Shown here piece by piece: positions 24,054-36,852 of a DNA stretch of 64,000 nucleotides. Positions within the stretch are counted from its first letter, which is position 1. Each line of letters starts with the position of its first letter. A program made the translations under genes and the position numbers. Origin of the DNA: Herbaspirillum sp. SJZ107 (GTDB lineage: Bacteria > Pseudomonadota > Gammaproteobacteria > Burkholderiales > Burkholderiaceae_D); contig NZ_VFNH01000004.1 in assembly GCF_006715485.1 (NCBI RefSeq), forward strand, positions 62,001 through 126,000, in the 5' to 3' direction. The notes beneath the pieces were generated by a model that worked only from the letters and a program-made list of their open reading frames with translations, searched no databases and was not told where the DNA came from.

Positions 24054-27000
24054 ATGAACAAGAACTGGAAGGGCGCCGCGCTGCGCCGGCTGGATGCCGG
24101 GCGCGGGGTTTTGGTGATGACCGTCCTGGCGGGCATGATATCGAGCGCCTACGCGCAGACGAGTGCCGCATCAGGCGCCACCGACCCGGCCGGCACGCCG
24201 GCGACGGCGCCGCAGACGGCGCCGCAGTCCACCGATACCACCCCCGACAAGGTGGCCGCCAACGCCAAGACCCCCGCCATCTCGACCGTGAACGTGAGCG
24301 GCTACCGCAGCTCGCTGGCGCTGTCGGCCAATGAAAAGCGCGACAACAACGGCTTGACCGACACCGTGTTCTCGGAAGACATCGGCAAGTTCCCCGATCC
24401 GAACATCGCCGACGCGCTCTCGCGCATGCCGGGCGTGCGGGTGCAGCGCGCCGCCATCGACGGCGAAGGCATGAGCATCTCGATCCGCGGCATGGGCCCG
24501 GCCTTCACGCGCGTGCTGCTGAACGGGGCGCCGATGGCGGCCGCGTCGGCCGGCAGCTGGGGCGGCACCATCAGCGCCAACCGCGAAGTGGACATGGACT
24601 TCCTGCCGTCCGAACTGTTCCGCAGCGCGACCGTGTACAAGAGCCAGCAGGCCGACATCATGGAAGGCGGCGTGGCCGGCACCGTCAACATGCGCAGCGT
24701 GCGCCCGTTCGACAAGGCCGGCTTCCGTTCGGCCTTCACCGCCAGCGGAAACTACCGCGACCAGGACGGCAAGTGGGGCAACACCGGCTCGGCCCTGGTC
24801 AGCAATACCTGGAACACGCGCTTCGGTAAGGTCGGCGCGCTGGCCGGCTTCGCCTGGGGCAATACCAAGTACCACACCGACGTGTTCCAGACCGTCGACA
24901 TGCGCACCTTCCGCCTCAACGCCAACCAGAGGAATGGGTCGGACCCGGCCTCGCTCGGCGGCGACTACTTCAACAGTCCGGCCACCGTGCCCTCGGGATT
25001 GCCGATGAATCTGCTGCCGGATTATGCGCAGGCGGTACTCAAGCCGGGTGCGGCGATCGACCGCAACATGCTGCTGGCGCTGAACCCCGGCGCCACCATC
25101 CAGCAGATCGACAACGGCCTGATGGGCCGCCTGCCGCGCTACCTGGTCTACGACGGCGCGCGCAAGCGCCGCGGCGAAGTGCTGAGTTTCCAGTGGCAGC
25201 CGAACGAAAGCTGGGACTTCTACCTCGACGCCCTGTTCGCCCAGAAGGGCAACAAGATGACGCAGGAGTCGATGAACGTCGGCATGCGCGCCAACACCCC
25301 GATCCCGATCGGCCTGCAGTTCGACCGCAGCGATTGCTCGGCCTATTGCACGATCACCCAGGCCACGCTGGCGAATACCTTCTGGTCGCTCGAGTTCCGT
25401 CCGCTGCAGGAGAATACCCACTTCCGCAGCCTCAACCCGGGCTTCGAATGGCGCGCGACCGACAAGCTGACGGTCGACGGCCACGTCAACTACACCGACA
25501 GCGGCTTCTGGCGCGACACGCCGTCGGTGCTGGTGGCGACCCGCTCGGCGCCGTCGCTGATCAACTACAGCAACACCGATCCCGGCCAGATCCCCAAGAT
25601 CACCAGCAACATCGACATCAACGACCCCAGCGCCTTCGGCTGGTACCAGGCAGGCCAGAACCTGTCCGGCCTGCGTACCGACCTGTACCAGCGCACCAAC
25701 ACGACCAAGGGCACGCGCCTGAACCTCAACTGGGGCGAGGAGAAGTTCGCGATCAAGGTCGGCGGCTCGTTCGACGACATCACGCGCCGCTTCACCGGCA
25801 GCGACTTCACCAATCCCGAAGCGTGGATGAACTACACCTGCGGGAACAACGTGAGCTACCAGTTCTATGCGCCGAACACCGCGCTGCAAGGGGCCTGCGA
25901 CGGCCGCTCCACGCCGGGCGTGGCCGTGGCGCCGACCCTGTATCCGGGCTACGGGACCGGCGTCAGCGCCGGCCAGACCGCGCCGCTGGTCTACCTGGGC
26001 TCGAAGGTGACGAATGCCGATCTGGCCAAGTACGTGCACAAGAGCGATCACGGTTTCATCACCGTCGACTGGGACCAGTTCGCGAAGGACACCAACTACG
26101 ACTATTTCAAGCAGCACATGTACGGCGTGGCCACCGCCGGCGGCGGCTACCTGCGCGAAAAGGTCAGCGCCTTTTATGTCGAGACCAACGGCCGCGTGCC
26201 GGTGTTCGGCCACACGCTGCGCTACAACGCCGGCGTGCGCTATGCCACCACCGAGCAGACCATCGGCGCGCCGCAGAACCCGGCCGATCCGCGCAACGCC
26301 GAGCAGAACCTGCAGAACGGCGGCCGCTATCCGAACGTGCAGACCTGGGTCTACGAGACCACCAAGTACCACAACGTGCTGCCGTCGTTTAACCTGTCCT
26401 ACAACCTGACGCGCGACCTGATCGCGCGCGTCTCCGGTTCCAAGTCGATGACCCGCGCCAATCCGGCCGATTTGCACCAGACCCAGCTGACCATCGGCGA
26501 CCAGGGCGTGAACCAGGGCAGCGTGTCGAACCCGAACCTGAAGCCGTTCAAGGCCAACGCCCTCGACCTGGCGCTGGAATGGTACTTCAGCCGCGAGGGT
26601 TACGTGGCGCTGTCCGGCTTCGCCAAGGACATCGTCAGCCGTCCGGGCCAGCGCCTGGTCGACTACACGCTGGCCCAGCTGGACCAGATCTACGGCACGG
26701 TCGGCCTGACCGACGCCCAGCAGGCGGCGGTCGATGCGGCCGGCGGGCGCGATCAGAAGCACGTGATCATCACCGAGCCTTACGACATCAACACCAAGCT
26801 CAAGGTCCGCGGTTTCGAATTCACCTGGCAGCAGCCGCTGGACATGTTGCCGGTCAAGGGCTTCGGCTTCACCGGCAACTTCACCTACACCAAGCAGACC
26901 GACGAGGTGGCCGGTTCGCCGCCGGTGGCAGGCGTGCCGCCGCGCACCAACAACCTGACCGTCTACTATGAACGCAATGGCCTGAACATGCGGGTGTCGC

Positions 27001-27269
27001 GCCAGTACACCTCGAGCCTGATCAGCAACACCAGCACCGGCCTGGCGCCAGGGGTGTATGCGTATTCGACCGGGCGTTCGCAAGTGGACCTGTCGGCCGG
27101 CCTGAACCTGCAGCGCATGTTCGGCTTCCGCTACAACACCGACCTGACGCTCAGCGTGTGGAACCTGAACCGGGCCAAGAGCCAGAACTACACCCAGTTC
27201 ACCAACGCCGTGTACGACCAGAACGATCCGGGCCGCAGCTATACGATGTCGCTGCGGACCGCGTTCTGA
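24054..27269 (+). CDS. Large TonB-dependent receptor of the galactan locus
   Basis: A 1071-residue receptor of the large carbohydrate-associated TBDR group. It has a signal sequence to about residue 33 (TSAASG), then a linker rich in Ala, Thr and Pro. The plug contains STVNVSGYRSSLALS and EDIGKFPDPNIADALSRMPG, and the barrel ends in LRTAF. ATG 24054 follows GAGGAGA at good spacing. An in-frame upstream reading has no such site. It follows the GH35 gene by 282 bases with its own candidate operator, so it may be a separate transcript. The likely substrate is a galactan or arabinogalactan oligosaccharide, inferred from context. Confidence 0.9.
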   Translation: MNKNWKGAALRRLDAGRGVLVMTVLAGMISSAYAQTSAASGATDPAGTPATAPQTAPQSTDTTPDKVAANAKTPAISTVNVSGYRSSLALSANEKRDNNGLTDTVFSEDIGKFPDPNIADALSRMPGVRVQRAAIDGEGMSISIRGMGPAFTRVLLNGAPMAAASAGSWGGTISANREVDMDFLPSELFRSATVYKSQQADIMEGGVAGTVNMRSVRPFDKAGFRSAFTASGNYRDQDGKWGNTGSALVSNTWNTRFGKVGALAGFAWGNTKYHTDVFQTVDMRTFRLNANQRNGSDPASLGGDYFNSPATVPSGLPMNLLPDYAQAVLKPGAAIDRNMLLALNPGATIQQIDNGLMGRLPRYLVYDGARKRRGEVLSFQWQPNESWDFYLDALFAQKGNKMTQESMNVGMRANTPIPIGLQFDRSDCSAYCTITQATLANTFWSLEFRPLQENTHFRSLNPGFEWRATDKLTVDGHVNYTDSGFWRDTPSVLVATRSAPSLINYSNTDPGQIPKITSNIDINDPSAFGWYQAGQNLSGLRTDLYQRTNTTKGTRLNLNWGEEKFAIKVGGSFDDITRRFTGSDFTNPEAWMNYTCGNNVSYQFYAPNTALQGACDGRSTPGVAVAPTLYPGYGTGVSAGQTAPLVYLGSKVTNADLAKYVHKSDHGFITVDWDQFAKDTNYDYFKQHMYGVATAGGGYLREKVSAFYVETNGRVPVFGHTLRYNAGVRYATTEQTIGAPQNPADPRNAEQNLQNGGRYPNVQTWVYETTKYHNVLPSFNLSYNLTRDLIARVSGSKSMTRANPADLHQTQLTIGDQGVNQGSVSNPNLKPFKANALDLALEWYFSREGYVALSGFAKDIVSRPGQRLVDYTLAQLDQIYGTVGLTDAQQAAVDAAGGRDQKHVIITEPYDINTKLKVRGFEFTWQQPLDMLPVKGFGFTGNFTYTKQTDEVAGSPPVAGVPPRTNNLTVYYERNGLNMRVSRQYTSSLISNTSTGLAPGVYAYSTGRSQVDLSAGLNLQRMFGFRYNTDLTLSVWNLNRAKSQNYTQFTNAVYDQNDPGRSYTMSLRTAF

Positions 27270-27288
27270 CTCAAGAGGATGGCGAGTG

Positions 27289-27320
27289 AAACCCCGGCGT
27301 TGCGGCGCCGGGGTTTTTTT
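27289..27320 (+). terminator. Rho-independent terminator of the large TBDR gene
   Basis: AAACCCCGGCG pairs with CGCCGGGGTTT around a six-base loop, followed on the plus strand by a run of T to 27320. It ends the receptor gene that stops at 27269. The stop codon of the converging GH43 gene lies at its right edge (27319-27321), so the element is shared by both genes. Confidence 0.88.
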
Positions 27321-29448
27321 ATTGTCTCGGCACCGCCGCCTGCGACCACGAGAAGCGCACGCCGTCGCGCGCGTCCGGACCCGGTCCCGGACTGTCGGCG
27401 CCGATGGCGCCGGTGGCCGGATCGATGCGCAGGTAGCGCCGGGTGGCCAGCGACATCAGCAGCAGTTCGCCGTTCAGGGTCTCGCTCCACTGGAAGGCTT
27501 GCGCTTCTTTTGCCGGACCCGGCGCCAGCCCCGCGCGGCCATCCGGGCCGACCGTCAGGTAGCGCGTGCCGGCGCGCAGGGCGACGCGGCCCAGGCCCCG
27601 GTCCTCGACCGTGAACGGGGTCGGCGCCGCTGCCGACAGCCCGGCGCCGTCGGCATGCAGTCCGGCGCCGGTCCCGATGCCGGCCAGCCGGATCGGCTGG
27701 CCGTAGGGGATGGCGCGCATCAGGCCATGCGGATTCGGCTGGTAGACATCGATGCTGTCGAAGTCGGCGTGGCCGCCTTCCTTGCCCTGGGTGTTGTAGT
27801 TGAACAGGGCATAGCGCACGCCCTGGAAGGTGGTCAGCTGGAACACCATCGTGAACGGCTCGCCGATCGGCTGGAAGACCTTGCCGTCCAGCGAGTACGA
27901 GAAACTGGCCTGCTCGGTCAGGAAATCGCAGTCGGCGCGCAGCCACACGCGCGCAGTGTCGGATGAACCCGCGAGCGTGATCCGGCGGCTGGCGGCGCGC
28001 GCCTGGTCGAACAGCACGATGGCCAGGCCGGCGGCGGTCTTCTCGACGCCGAGGGTGGCGTACGGCAGGTTCAGCAAGCCCAGGCCGGCGACGTCGCCCG
28101 GCTGCATGCCGGCCGCGTCGAGCGCCACCGTGGGCGAGGAGCGCGGGCCGATGGCGCGCTGGGTCAGGCTGTTGCGCGCGTCCCGGAACGACGCCGCCGG
28201 CAGTGCGTGCAGGCGCAGGAAGCCGGGCCGTTCGGTCAGCGACCATTTGCCGTCGACCGGCACGTGGTTCCATTGCCACAGCGGCTGCAGCGCCGTGCCT
28301 GAGAAATCGTCGCTGCGTTTGAACGGCACCCGGATCGGCTGCGCCGTGTCCGTTTTCGGCTTGACCCAGGTGCGCGGCGTGCGTCCCAGATTGCCCGGCA
28401 GGCCGAACCAGGGCCAGCCATCCTTCCAGGTGACCGGCGACAGGGCGGTCAGGCGTCCGACCGCGTTCGCATCCATCATCGAGAACCCCCACCATTCGCC
28501 GGCCGGCGTCAGCACGATGCCGCCCTGGTGCAGCGGTCCGGCGGACTTGCCCGGCTGCGGCGGCGCGATCGTGAATGACTCCCCGGTCTGCTTCAGGCCG
28601 TGCCCGCCGGCCAGACCGAAGGCTTCGTCGCGGCTGATCGCCTGATTGACTTCGTAGGGGCCGAAGACGTGGTCGGCGCGCGCGGCCGGCATGCGGAAGC
28701 CGCCGGCGTAGTTGGCGCTGATGATGTAGTAGCGGCCGTCGATCTTGTAGAAGTGGGCGCCTTCGCCCATGCCGGCGGTCTTGGAGAAGACGACTTTTTC
28801 CGTCTCCGGGACGATGTCGGTCAGGTCCGCCGTCAGCTCGGCCACGTGCATGTCCTGGTGGCCCCAGACCGCGTAGGCCTTGCCGTCGTCGTCGAACAGC
28901 ACGGAGAGGTCGTGCAGGCCGCGCTTCATCTCGCGGTGGGTCCAGGGACCGCGCGGATCTCGTGCGCTGTAGACCTGGGTGGCGCGCCGGTTGACGTTGC
29001 TGAAGATATAGAAGGTGCCGTCGCGGTGGCGCAGGCTCGGCGCCCAGATGCCCTGGCCGTAGATGCCCTTGCCGTCTTCCAGCCGGTAGCCGGGACCGTA
29101 GTCGAGGCGGTCGGCGGCGTAGGCGAGGAATTCCCAGTTGACCAGGTCGCGCGAGCGCAGGACCGGCAGGCCCGGCATGGTGTGCATGGTGGTCCCGGTC
29201 AGGTAGAACCAGTCGCCGACGCGGATCAGGTCGGGATCGGAGAATTCGTCGTAGAACAGCGGGTTGGTGAAGGTGCCGTTGCCGTTGTCGGCGGTCCAGG
29301 TGGCGCTCGACAGGCCGGCGGCCGGGCGCGGCACCTGCTGGGCGGCGGCGGGCAGGGCCGCCAGGATCGCGCACAGGACCAGGGGCCAGGTGCGGGGGCT
29401 GCGCGGCAGGCTGCGGCGCCGCGGGTGGGTAGGTTGTGCTTGACTCAA
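27319..29448 (-). CDS. GH43 glycosidase (beta-xylosidase/arabinofuranosidase-like), exported
   Basis: A 709-residue exported protein with an arginine-rich N-terminus and a hydrophobic signal segment to about residue 37. The five-bladed GH43 domain has the base D71 (FSDPDLI), pKa modulator D180 (HDLSVLFDDDG) and acid E229 (EGAHFYK). A concanavalin-like C-terminal domain from about residue 345 and a further beta-rich tail follow. The start appears to be TTG 29448 behind GGAGGAG. The ATG just upstream is out of frame and stops at once. It is the last gene after lldD-like and hydrolase genes (21-base gap). Arabinose or xylose side-chain removal is likely; the substrate is uncertain. Confidence 0.85.
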   Translation of the reverse strand: MSQAQPTHPRRRSLPRSPRTWPLVLCAILAALPAAAQQVPRPAAGLSSATWTADNGNGTFTNPLFYDEFSDPDLIRVGDWFYLTGTTMHTMPGLPVLRSRDLVNWEFLAYAADRLDYGPGYRLEDGKGIYGQGIWAPSLRHRDGTFYIFSNVNRRATQVYSARDPRGPWTHREMKRGLHDLSVLFDDDGKAYAVWGHQDMHVAELTADLTDIVPETEKVVFSKTAGMGEGAHFYKIDGRYYIISANYAGGFRMPAARADHVFGPYEVNQAISRDEAFGLAGGHGLKQTGESFTIAPPQPGKSAGPLHQGGIVLTPAGEWWGFSMMDANAVGRLTALSPVTWKDGWPWFGLPGNLGRTPRTWVKPKTDTAQPIRVPFKRSDDFSGTALQPLWQWNHVPVDGKWSLTERPGFLRLHALPAASFRDARNSLTQRAIGPRSSPTVALDAAGMQPGDVAGLGLLNLPYATLGVEKTAAGLAIVLFDQARAASRRITLAGSSDTARVWLRADCDFLTEQASFSYSLDGKVFQPIGEPFTMVFQLTTFQGVRYALFNYNTQGKEGGHADFDSIDVYQPNPHGLMRAIPYGQPIRLAGIGTGAGLHADGAGLSAAAPTPFTVEDRGLGRVALRAGTRYLTVGPDGRAGLAPGPAKEAQAFQWSETLNGELLLMSLATRRYLRIDPATGAIGADSPGPGPDARDGVRFSWSQAAVPRQ

Positions 29449-29469
29449 GTCTCCTCCATGATGCCGGTC

Positions 29470-31020
29470 TCAGTGCCTGCTTTCCGCTTCGAGCCGCGCA
29501 ATCGCCAGCTTCGCATCCGCCATGTCGGGCCAGAAGCCGAGCACGCGCCGGTAGGCCGCGATCGCCGCGGCGTTGTCGCGCTGCCTGTCGTAGGTCATGG
29601 CGAGGTAGAACATGGCACGCCCGCTGTCCGGATACAGGCTGGTGGCAAGGCGGTAGATGTCGATTGCCTCGGCATACCGCTTCAGGTCCAGGAAGCGCTC
29701 GCCCCATGCGATCAGCGCGCGCTCTTCCGGCTTGAAGCCGGCGTCGCGCCGCCCCATGTCGCGATAGATCGTCTCGAGGTCCTTGTGGTCCTGGCGGGCA
29801 TAGCGCGCGGCCAGCGTGGCCAGCGTCGCCGGTTCGCCTTCGGCGCGGTGGATGTCGACTGCCAGCAGGTGGGGCGGCACCGCGTTCGCCGCCGGCTTGT
29901 TGCCCATGAAGGCCAGGCCGGCCGCATCGCCGCGCAGGTAGGCGTCGAGGAAGGCGCGCACGTAGCGCCCCATCCAGCCGTGGGCGAGCAGGGCTTCCTC
30001 GCGCGAGTAGTCGCCGAAACGCTCGTCCGGCCCGAGCCGCAGCGCTTCCGCCTGGAAGGCGGCATGCGTCATGGTGTCCATGGTGACGTTGTACAGCGTC
30101 GCGTACTTCATCCGGTTCATCAGGCTGTAGCTTGCCGCCACCTGTTCCGAGCGGTTCATGGCCTCGGCGGTCGACGGCTTGCCGCCCAGGTACAGCATCG
30201 GCAGCGCCAGGCGTTCCGGTGTCGCATACGCGGCTTGCTGGACGACCGCCGGGTGGTAGCGCACCGACCCGTCGAGCGAGACCAGCGCCGCGATCCGGTC
30301 GTCGCGCGCGGCGGCCAGCACGTTGGCCAGGCCGCCCCAGCTGTAGCCCATGGCGGCCACGTGGCGGGCGTCGGCCTGGGGCAGGGTCGCGGCATACCCC
30401 ACCAGGAAGGAGATGTCGCGTGCCTCGGATTCCGCGCTGACGAGGTCGAGGTCGATGCTGCGCGTATGCACGCCGATACTGGCGCTGGCGACGACCAGGT
30501 AACCATGGGTGACGAGGTATTCGCACAGGTCGGCGTTCTCGTGCGCGGACATGCTCGAACCCGGCGCGTAGATCACGACCGGGAACCGTCCCGCAGCCGG
30601 CCGGCCGTCGCGCCGCGCCAGCATCGGCTGGTCGAGCGCGGTCCTGGCCTGGCGCGGGTCGAGGACCGGGTAGTTGTCCTGCATGTAAGCGGCGACGAAA
30701 CGCTCGACCGCCGCGGCGTCGCGCCCGAAATGGTCTTCGGTGGCCGCGGTGCGCAGGTAATCGGCGTAGCGGACCGGCGTGCCCGCCTGTTTTTCGGCCG
30801 GATACCATACCAGTGCCTGGATCGGGCGCGCGCGTTCGCCATCGGTCGGCATGCCGGTCACCATGTCCATCTTTTCCTGGTAGGCGCGCGACCTGTCGTG
30901 CAACTGCACGACGCGCAGTCCGACGGCGTATGGCCCCGGTCCGCCGGGAAAGGAGGGGTTGGCGGCAGCCGCGACGTGGGATGCCAGTCCGATTGCGAGC
31001 AACAGCAGCAGTTTGCGCAT
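29470..31020 (-). CDS. Exported alpha/beta hydrolase with C-terminal TPR-like repeats
   Basis: A 516-residue protein. The signal peptide is MRKLLLLLAIGLASHVAAAA. The alpha/beta hydrolase domain has the nucleophile S227 in GYSWGG and a probable acid D250 in SLDGS, resembling PAF-acetylhydrolase/dienelactone-hydrolase-type esterases. From about residue 425 the sequence turns into helical repeats (RYAEAIDIYRLATSLYPDSG and AAIAAYRRVLGFWPD) typical of tetratricopeptide repeats. ATG 31020 follows AAGGAAG. It sits between the lldD-like gene and GH43. It may remove ester groups from the polysaccharide, which is inference. Confidence 0.8.
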   Translation of the reverse strand: MRKLLLLLAIGLASHVAAAANPSFPGGPGPYAVGLRVVQLHDRSRAYQEKMDMVTGMPTDGERARPIQALVWYPAEKQAGTPVRYADYLRTAATEDHFGRDAAAVERFVAAYMQDNYPVLDPRQARTALDQPMLARRDGRPAAGRFPVVIYAPGSSMSAHENADLCEYLVTHGYLVVASASIGVHTRSIDLDLVSAESEARDISFLVGYAATLPQADARHVAAMGYSWGGLANVLAAARDDRIAALVSLDGSVRYHPAVVQQAAYATPERLALPMLYLGGKPSTAEAMNRSEQVAASYSLMNRMKYATLYNVTMDTMTHAAFQAEALRLGPDERFGDYSREEALLAHGWMGRYVRAFLDAYLRGDAAGLAFMGNKPAANAVPPHLLAVDIHRAEGEPATLATLAARYARQDHKDLETIYRDMGRRDAGFKPEERALIAWGERFLDLKRYAEAIDIYRLATSLYPDSGRAMFYLAMTYDRQRDNAAAIAAYRRVLGFWPDMADAKLAIARLEAESRH

Positions 31021-31037
31021 GACTTCCTTTTGGGTGT

Positions 31038-32168
31038 TCAGGCCAGGATGCGGCCGTCGATCTCGCGCACCGACTTCACCCCGGTCAGCACCATGCTGGT
31101 CCGCATGTCCTTTTCCAGGATCGCCAGCAGGTTGCGCACGCCGGCCGCGCCGCCCACCGCCAGCGCATAGATGAAGGCGCGGCCGATCAGCACGCCGTCC
31201 GCGCCCAGCGCCAGCAGGCGCACCACGTCGAGGCCGGTGCGAATGCCGGAGTCGGCGAAGATGGTCAGGTCGCCTTTCACGGCGGCGGCGATCGAGGGCA
31301 GGGCCCTGGCCGTGGACAGCGCGCCGTCCAGCTGGCGCCCGCCGTGGTTGGAGACCACGATGCCGTCGGCGCCGAAGGCCTTGGCGTCGCGGGCGTCGTC
31401 GGCGTCGAGGATGCCCTTGATGACCATCGGGCCGTTCCACTCGTCGCGGATCCACTGCAGGTCGGCCCAGTCGATGCCCGGGTCGAAGTTGGCGGCCAGC
31501 CAGCCCATGTAGTCGACCAGGCCGGTCGGGTTGCCGCGGTAGGCCGAGATGTTGCCGAGGTCGTGCGGGCGCCCGAACACGCCGACGTCGAAGGCCCAGC
31601 GCGGATGGGTCATCGCCTGGAACACGCGCCGCAGCGGGCCGCTGCGCCCGCTCATGCCCGAATGGGCATCGCGGTAGCGCGCGCCGGGCACCGGCATGTC
31701 GACCGTGAAGACCAGCGTCTTGATGCCCAGTTCGCGCGCGCGGCGCAGGTAGTCGCGCATGAAGCCGCGGTCCTTCAGCACGTACAGCTGGCACCAGATC
31801 GGGCGCGCCGACTGCGCCGCGACTTCCTGCAACGGGCATACCGACACGGTCGACTGGATGAAGGGGATGTTGCGCTCGGCCGCCACGTGCGCCGCCTGCA
31901 CTTCGCCGCGGCGCGCATACATGCCGGCCAGGCCGATCGGCGCCAGCGCGATCGGCAGGTCCTGCTTGACGCCGAACCATTCGGTGCCGAGGTCGAGGCT
32001 TTCCGACCCCTTCAGCACGCGCTGGCGCAGCGCCACCTCCTGCAGGTCGTCGACGTTGGCACGTAGCGTGGATTCGGTGCCGGAGCCGCCGTCGAGGTAG
32101 TGGAACAGGAAGGGCGGCAGCTTGCGGCGTGCCGCTTCGCGGTAGTCGGTTGCGGAAGAAATGATCAT
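31038..32168 (-). CDS. lldD: FMN-dependent L-lactate dehydrogenase
   Basis: A 376-residue FMN-dependent alpha-hydroxy-acid dehydrogenase that oxidises L-lactate to pyruvate at the inner membrane and passes electrons to quinone. It is close to E. coli LldD throughout: MIISSATDYREAAR at the start, FTVDMPVPGARYRDAHSGM, GRPHDLGNISAY and the catalytic histidine in SNHGGRQLDG. ATG 32168 aligns with the E. coli start. An in-frame ATG 30 bases upstream is less likely. It is unusual that no lldP or lldR is adjacent and that a hydrolase and a GH43 gene follow within 17 and 21 bases. Confidence 0.88.
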   Translation of the reverse strand: MIISSATDYREAARRKLPPFLFHYLDGGSGTESTLRANVDDLQEVALRQRVLKGSESLDLGTEWFGVKQDLPIALAPIGLAGMYARRGEVQAAHVAAERNIPFIQSTVSVCPLQEVAAQSARPIWCQLYVLKDRGFMRDYLRRARELGIKTLVFTVDMPVPGARYRDAHSGMSGRSGPLRRVFQAMTHPRWAFDVGVFGRPHDLGNISAYRGNPTGLVDYMGWLAANFDPGIDWADLQWIRDEWNGPMVIKGILDADDARDAKAFGADGIVVSNHGGRQLDGALSTARALPSIAAAVKGDLTIFADSGIRTGLDVVRLLALGADGVLIGRAFIYALAVGGAAGVRNLLAILEKDMRTSMVLTGVKSVREIDGRILA

Positions 32169-32338
32169 GTTCGGGTCGGAAGATGGTAAGCCCGACAAGA
32201 ATGACGGCCCGGGGCCCGGCCTGTCAACCCGGCAGCGTGCCGGACGGGGATGTGAGCAGCGAACTGATCGTTTTGCGCATATTGATATGCTTTAAATGAT
32301 CGATTGACCGGCTTCCGTACCGGTTTCTCCCGGGCGCG

Positions 32339-32344
32339 TACTAT
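32339..32344 (+). promoter_or_regulatory. Possible -10 element of the tRNA-Cys gene
   Basis: TACTAT ends eight bases before the mature tRNA. This would place the transcription start almost at the tRNA 5' end. No -35 with correct spacing was found. The TTGACC at 32304-32309 is too far upstream. Confidence 0.3.
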
Positions 32345-32351
32345 CGGTTCT

Positions 32352-32422
32352 GGCGAGGTAGCAAAGAGGTTATGCAACGGCTTGCAAAGCCGTCCAGACA
32401 GGTTCAATTCCTGTCCTCGCCT
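32352..32422 (+). tRNA. tRNA-Cys (anticodon GCA)
   Basis: The seven-base acceptor stem GGCGAGG pairs with CCTCGCC. The D arm, an anticodon stem of ACGGC/GCCGT around the loop TTGCAAA (anticodon GCA), and the T arm ACAGG-TTCAATT-CCTGT all fold correctly. The discriminator base is T. CCA is not encoded. The gene stands alone between lldD and the GGDEF gene. No integrase or direct repeat suggests use as an attachment site. Confidence 0.93.
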
Positions 32423-32472
32423 TCTCCCCCTCCAGATTCACGGCACCCGGCCGTTTCGCCGCAAGTTCCGGT

Positions 32473-33374
32473 TCAGCGCCACACCACCCGGTTGCGCCCG
32501 GCCTGCTTGGCCCGATACAGGTGATTGTCGGCCGCTTCGAACAGCGCGGCCGCGGTTTCGGCACCGTTCGTGCCGAGCGTCGCGCCACCCACGCTGACGG
32601 TCAGCACCGGCGCCACGGGCGACGCCGCGTGCGCCAGCTGCAGCGCCGCCAGCGCCGTGCACAGGCCGTCGACCACGCTGCGTGCCTCGTCGGCGCCGGT
32701 CTCCGGCAGTATCAGCACCAGTTCCTCGCCGCCGTAGCGCGCCGCCAGGTCGGCCGGACGGCGCATCGCCGCGCGCGCCACCCGCGCCACCGCGCGCAGC
32801 GCCCGGTCGCCGGCCGGGTGGCCGTAATGGTCGTTGTACTGCTTGAAGGCGTCGATGTCGAGCAGGGCGATCGACAGCGGGGCGCCGCTGCGCTGGGCGC
32901 GCGCCCATTCCTGTGCATACACTTCGTCGAAGCGGCGCCGGTTGGCCAGTTCGGTCAGGCCGTCGACGTTGGCCAGCCGCTCGAGCATGCGGCGCTGGCG
33001 CACCATCTGCAGGTGCAGCGCCACGCGCGCCATCACCACGGTGGCGTTGAAGGGCTTGGCGATGTAGTCGGCGGCGCCCAGCTTGAGGCCATTGGCTTCG
33101 TCTTCGGGCCGGTCCAGGCCGGAAATGAAGATCACCGCCAGCTGGGCCGTGGCCGGATCGGCGCGCAGGCGGCGCAGCACGTCGAAGCCGTTCATGTCCG
33201 GCATCACCACGTCCAGCAGCAGCAGGTCGGGCATGAGACGGGCGGCCCGTTCCAGCGCCTGTTCGCCGTTCTTCGCCAGCAGCACCGTGTAATCGGGCTT
33301 CAGCAATTCCGCCAGCAGCTGGCGGTTGATCGGATCGTCGTCGCAGATCAGGACTTTCTGGGGTTCGACCGGGT

Positions 33375-33378
<4 letters not shown>
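32473..33378 (-). CDS. Response regulator with GGDEF output (diguanylate cyclase)
   Basis: A 301-residue two-domain protein. The receiver (residues 5-120) has D56 as phospho-acceptor and K108 in the AKPF motif. The GGDEF domain (about 135-300) carries an intact GGEEL active site (216-220) and an RxxD inhibitory site (207-210) five residues ahead of it. Active synthesis of cyclic di-GMP with product feedback is expected. ATG 33378 overlaps the stop of the hybrid kinase (ATGA), so this is the probable phosphorelay output of that kinase. Confidence 0.92.
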
Positions 33379-36848
<3,470 letters not shown>

Positions 36849-36852
36849 GCTC

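Noticed and set aside
24171..27083. Long open frame on the minus strand (970 codons)
   Set aside because: It is a shadow of the large TBDR. Composition is random-like and the real gene shows plug and barrel motifs.
30132..30440. Short plus-strand frame inside the hydrolase gene
   Set aside because: It is an Arg/Pro-rich shadow with no ribosome site, typical of GC-rich antisense.
32304..32309. TTGACC as a -35 for the tRNA-Cys gene
   Set aside because: The spacing to the TACTAT element is 29 bases, far from 16-18.
32352..32422. tRNA-Cys as an integration site of a genomic island
   Set aside because: There is no integrase, no direct repeat of the tRNA 3' end and no shift in composition next to it.
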